A DNA stretch of 8,285 nucleotides. It comes from Omnitrophica WOR_2 bacterium GWA2_47_8. GTDB taxonomy: Bacteria; Omnitrophota; Gorgyraeia; Zapsychrales; GWA2-47-8. This document shows positions 6,273 through 8,285 of this stretch, in pieces. Under the pieces are notes generated by a model, which was given only the letters and a program-made list of their open reading frames with translations, had not been told where the DNA came from and searched no databases. Made by a program: the position numbers and the translations under genes. How positions within the stretch are numbered: the stretch's first letter is position 1; each line of letters opens with the position of its first letter. The stretch lies in NCBI GenBank assembly GCA_001805375.1, contig MHFY01000033.1, positions 1 to 8,285 on the forward strand. The letters run 5' to 3'.

Positions 6273-6851
6273 ATGGCGCTCAGCAAAAGACAAAGACAGA
6301 CTTTTTTCATCAGTATTTTCCTCGCCGGTACTGTTGCCCTTATTGTCCTGGTCATTTATCTGATGACGGGAAAACAGGCATACAAACTCTATCAAAATGA
6401 CCGGGTCGGCATATCCATTAAGTATCCATCCAATTGGAAGGTGATCGAAAATCCTGAGGGCGGGGCCGTGGTCGTGTTCTTATCGCCTAAGGAGAACGCG
6501 TTAGACGCCTTTTTCGAAAATGTTTCAATCGTGGTGCAGGACCTTCCTCCCGGCAAAGCCATTACCCTTCAGGAATACAGCAATAAGGCCGTTGAACAAT
6601 TGACCGTGACCCTGAAAAAGACCGTGGAAGTTGTGGAAAGATCCCCGGCGACCTTGGACGGCCGGGCAGCCTACCGTTTTGTCTGGAAAGAAATGGGTGC
6701 CGCCAATAATCCTCTGGCCGTCAAGATGACACATGAGTGGGTCATCAAAAATAATCGAGCCTATCAGGTCACCTTCGGCGCTTTGCTTTCCCGCCACGAT
6801 AAATATTTAGGGATCGTCAACACCATGTTGTCTTCGTTTACCATAAAGTAA
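6273..6851 (+). CDS. membrane-anchored PsbP-like domain protein
   Basis: A 192-residue protein starting 4 bases after the fadJ-like stop, so it is very likely cotranscribed. A basic N-terminus (KRQRQ) is followed by one membrane helix at about residues 10-31 with no lipobox cysteine, which places the rest outside the cytoplasm, tethered to the membrane. Residues 45 to the end resemble the small alpha/beta PsbP/Mog1/DcrB-like fold: the opening VGISIKYPSNWKV, then VVVFLSP, a 'VSIVVQDLP' strand, a LDGRAAYRFVW strand and the closing strand-helix with an alternating YQVTFGA pattern and 'MLSSFTIK' end. This domain family occurs in many bacterial surface proteins, usually without a known activity. 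No catalytic residues are evident. Its link to acyl-CoA metabolism is positional only. No clear Shine-Dalgarno precedes the ATG. Confidence 0.7.
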   Translation: MALSKRQRQTFFISIFLAGTVALIVLVIYLMTGKQAYKLYQNDRVGISIKYPSNWKVIENPEGGAVVVFLSPKENALDAFFENVSIVVQDLPPGKAITLQEYSNKAVEQLTVTLKKTVEVVERSPATLDGRAAYRFVWKEMGAANNPLAVKMTHEWVIKNNRAYQVTFGALLSRHDKYLGIVNTMLSSFTIK

Positions 6852-6864
6852 CCCCCGTCTTAAA

Positions 6865-7938
6865 GTGATAATCAAAAACGCAGATAATTTGATCGATACA
6901 CATTTAAAGAAGGTTGATCCCGTCTGCCCTGTTTTCGGCCGATGCGGGGGGTGCCAATATCAGGATATTCCCTATGAACAAGAGCTCGCCGTAAAGGATC
7001 AAACCATAGCCGGTCTTTTTAAGGAGCATTTAAATATAGCACCGGAATTCTGCGAGCCGATCGTCCCCTCTCCCCAGGAATATCATTACCGCAACCGCCT
7101 GGACCTGAAAATCATGCGCACCAAAGAAGGTATCCTTTTTGGTTTTTCCACAGAAGGAAAAAATTTAACGGTCCCGATCGACGCCTGCCCGATCGCGATG
7201 CAGGCCATTTCTGATGTGATCCCGCAATTACGAAAACAGACCACGGAAAATTTGCCGCCCAAATACCGCATGGCGAACTTGGTCGTGCGCGCGGACACAG
7301 AAGGGAAGGTAAAGTGGGGCGGGATCGGCCGAAGGTCGTTGCGCTTGAAAGAGGATGACTATTTATCGACGGAACTCGACGGGAGAAGGATCTTTTATTC
7401 GCTGGAGACTTTCTTTCAGGCCAATTTATTTATTTTGCCGAAGCTTATCGATCATCTTAAGGCCGACCTTCCCTTGGCCGCTGACACGGTTTTTTTTGAT
7501 CTTTACGGCGGGGTGGGGCTGTTCGGCCTGTGTTTGTCGGATTCAGTCGCGAAGGCGGTCCTGGTCGAAGAATGCGGCGCGTCGATCAAACTCGCCAGGT
7601 ATAACGCGGAGCATAACCGGGTTGAGAATCTTGAGATCGTTGAATCGAGAGTCGAAAATTGTTTGGAACTTCTTTTGTCAAAATACAGCCGGTATAAAAA
7701 AGTTGTCATGGTCGATCCGCCGCGGCAGGGTTTAAGCCCCCAGGCCTGTGATTTTTTGAGCCAATTAAAAAATGTGGAAGGGTTTGTTTATTTGTCCTGC
7801 CATCCAGATTCTCTTATCAGGGATCTGAAAGAATTTTTGGCAAAGGGATGGCGCATTCAAAAGGTCGTCCCGTTTGATTTTTTTCCAAGGACAAAGCATA
7901 TTGAGACATTAGTGTTGCTAGTGAAGAGTAAAGAGTAA
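6865..7938 (+). CDS. RlmD/TrmA-family 23S rRNA/tRNA (uracil-5-)-methyltransferase, compact form
   Basis: A 357-residue class I SAM-dependent RNA m5U methyltransferase. Near the N-terminus CPVFGRCGGCQYQ gives C21, C27 and C30; with C108 (DACPIA) they form the 4Fe-4S cysteine set of the RumA/RlmD group. FFQAN precedes the SAM-binding DLYGGVGLFG. D284 opens DPPRQG, C312 in YLSCHP is the predicted nucleophile, and E347 in FFPRTKHIETLVLL matches the general base position. The usual N-terminal TRAM RNA-binding domain is absent: the protein starts almost directly at the iron-sulfur motif, so it is shorter than E. coli RlmD. The GTG at 6865 is the first possible start after an in-frame stop at 6844-6846, so no upstream TRAM is hidden. 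It lies 13 bases after the PsbP-like gene. Which RNA and uridine it modifies cannot be told from sequence. Confidence 0.88.
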   Translation: MIIKNADNLIDTHLKKVDPVCPVFGRCGGCQYQDIPYEQELAVKDQTIAGLFKEHLNIAPEFCEPIVPSPQEYHYRNRLDLKIMRTKEGILFGFSTEGKNLTVPIDACPIAMQAISDVIPQLRKQTTENLPPKYRMANLVVRADTEGKVKWGGIGRRSLRLKEDDYLSTELDGRRIFYSLETFFQANLFILPKLIDHLKADLPLAADTVFFDLYGGVGLFGLCLSDSVAKAVLVEECGASIKLARYNAEHNRVENLEIVESRVENCLELLLSKYSRYKKVVMVDPPRQGLSPQACDFLSQLKNVEGFVYLSCHPDSLIRDLKEFLAKGWRIQKVVPFDFFPRTKHIETLVLLVKSKE

Positions 7939-7999
7939 ATAGTTAAGAGGTAACGGCAATTTTTCCTCTTCGCTCTTTCCTCTCAACTCTTAACTTGAA
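7924..7999. repeat. heptameric palindromic intergenic element C
   Basis: From 7925 the left arm reads AGAGTAA, AGAGTAA, ATAGTTA, AGAGGTA in 7-bp register. The right arm from 7965 reads CCTCTTC, GCTCTTT, CCTCTCA, ACTCTTA. AGTTAAGAG (7941-7949) is perfectly complementary to CTCTTAACT (7987-7995), and an inner AAGAGG/CCTCTT pair (7945-7950 and 7965-7970) offers an alternative fold. The methyltransferase stop codon (7936-7938) lies within the second unit, so its last residues VKSKE are encoded partly by the element. A short T5 in the loop region (7960-7964) is not behind a GC stem, so this is not a convincing terminator. Confidence 0.75.
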
Positions 8000-8001
8000 A
8001 G

Positions 8002-8007
8002 AAAGGA
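8002..8007 (+). promoter_or_regulatory. ribosome binding site of the ferredoxin gene
   Basis: AAAGGA lies 5 bases before the ATG at 8013, directly after palindromic element C. It supports the ATG as the true start of the ferredoxin gene and is one of only two clear Shine-Dalgarno matches in the window. Confidence 0.75.
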
Positions 8008-8012
8008 TAAAT

Positions 8013-8285
8013 ATGAATTCTCAATCCGTTCCTTACCGTAAACAGATCTTTGTCTGCACCAACGACCAAAAGGGTGAGAAGGCGAGCTGCGGCGACCATC
8101 AGGGGCCGGAGATCTTTGCTCAACTGCGCAAGATCGCCAAAGAAAAGGGCCTGCATCCGCAGATCCGTGTCGCTCAAGCCAAATGCCTCGGCCAATGCAA
8201 CATCGGCACTAACATCATGGTCTATCCGGACAACGTCTGGTACAGCCATGTGAAGATGGAAGACGTGCCCAAGATCGCAGGGGAA
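8013..8285 (+). CDS. thioredoxin-like [2Fe-2S] ferredoxin, 3' end outside window
   Basis: The frame is open from ATG 8013 to the window edge, giving 91 residues without a stop. It starts MNSQSVPYRKQIFVCTND. Four cysteines, C15, C26 (SCGDH), C58 and C62 (KCLGQCNIG), give the C-x10-C ... C-x3-C pattern of thioredoxin-like [2Fe-2S] ferredoxins, the fold also found in NuoE-type and hydrogenase HoxE/HndA-type subunits. The later NIMVYPDNVWYSHV segment is the standard closing strand region of the stand-alone type, which transfers electrons in the cytoplasm. Codons are richer in C at third positions (AAC, GAC, ATC, GTC, GGC, TGC) than in the neighbouring genes, which may indicate high expression. 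It has a good AAAGGA ribosome site. An antisense frame over the same bases is a shadow. The redox partner is not visible; only a few C-terminal residues should be missing. Confidence 0.9.
   Translation, partial: MNSQSVPYRKQIFVCTNDQKGEKASCGDHQGPEIFAQLRKIAKEKGLHPQIRVAQAKCLGQCNIGTNIMVYPDNVWYSHVKMEDVPKIAGE

Noticed and set aside
2717..7999. The three repeat spacers as CRISPR or insertion-sequence remnants
   Set aside because: There are no repeat-spacer arrays of CRISPR length, no cas or transposase genes and no terminal inverted repeats with target duplications. The units are 7 bp and differ between loci.
7983..8253. Minus-strand frame (7983-8249) and alternate plus frame (8050-8253) near the window end
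   Set aside because: Both overlap the ferredoxin frame from 8013, which has four correctly spaced cysteines and a ribosome site. The alternatives are Arg/Ser-rich or featureless.

Overview
The window is a gene-dense, single-strand (+) stretch of bacterial chromosome with eight genes, six complete and one cut at each end. Base composition is moderate, by eye close to half G+C. The organism is bacterial: it has sigma-70-like promoter boxes, one clear intrinsic terminator, an Sec signal peptide and a bacterial-type RumA/RlmD methyltransferase. Several genes lack an obvious Shine-Dalgarno sequence, and the spacers carry unusual low-complexity palindromes. This would fit an uncultivated lineage such as Omnitrophota, but that assignment is a low-confidence impression and not something the sequence proves.

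Region 1 (1-1163) is a metal-handling unit. It holds the C-terminal part of a Cu+-type P1B ATPase, then a short exported protein with a cysteine-rich TRASH/YHS-like metal-binding domain. Between them lie a 19-bp perfect palindrome and a good sigma-70-like promoter whose -35 box sits inside the palindrome, which suggests an operator. The unit is closed by a textbook intrinsic terminator (13-bp stem, 8 T).

Region 2 (1202-6268) is an acyl-CoA metabolism operon. Its three genes encode a PaaK/coenzyme-F390-synthetase-like adenylate-forming ligase, a FadI/HADHB-type thiolase and a FadJ-type fused enoyl-CoA hydratase/3-hydroxyacyl-CoA dehydrogenase. Together they could activate a carboxylic acid to its CoA thioester and carry out the hydration, oxidation and thiolysis steps of beta-oxidation. 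No acyl-CoA dehydrogenase is in the window. The promoter (TTGGAC-N17-TATAAT) lies so close to the ligase ATG that the mRNA is predicted to be leaderless.

Region 3 (6273-8285) follows with short gaps. It contains a membrane-anchored PsbP-like protein, a compact RlmD/TrmA-family RNA methyltransferase with a 4Fe-4S cysteine set but no TRAM domain, and the start of a thioredoxin-like [2Fe-2S] ferredoxin that runs off the window end.

The most unusual feature is structural. The three longest spacers after 1202 (2717-2780, 4062-4127, 7924-7999) differ in sequence but share one design: degenerate 7-bp tandem units that begin at or across the upstream stop codon, followed by a partly complementary array also in 7-bp register, so each spacer can fold into an imperfect hairpin. 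They look like one family of heptameric palindromic elements with diverged units.
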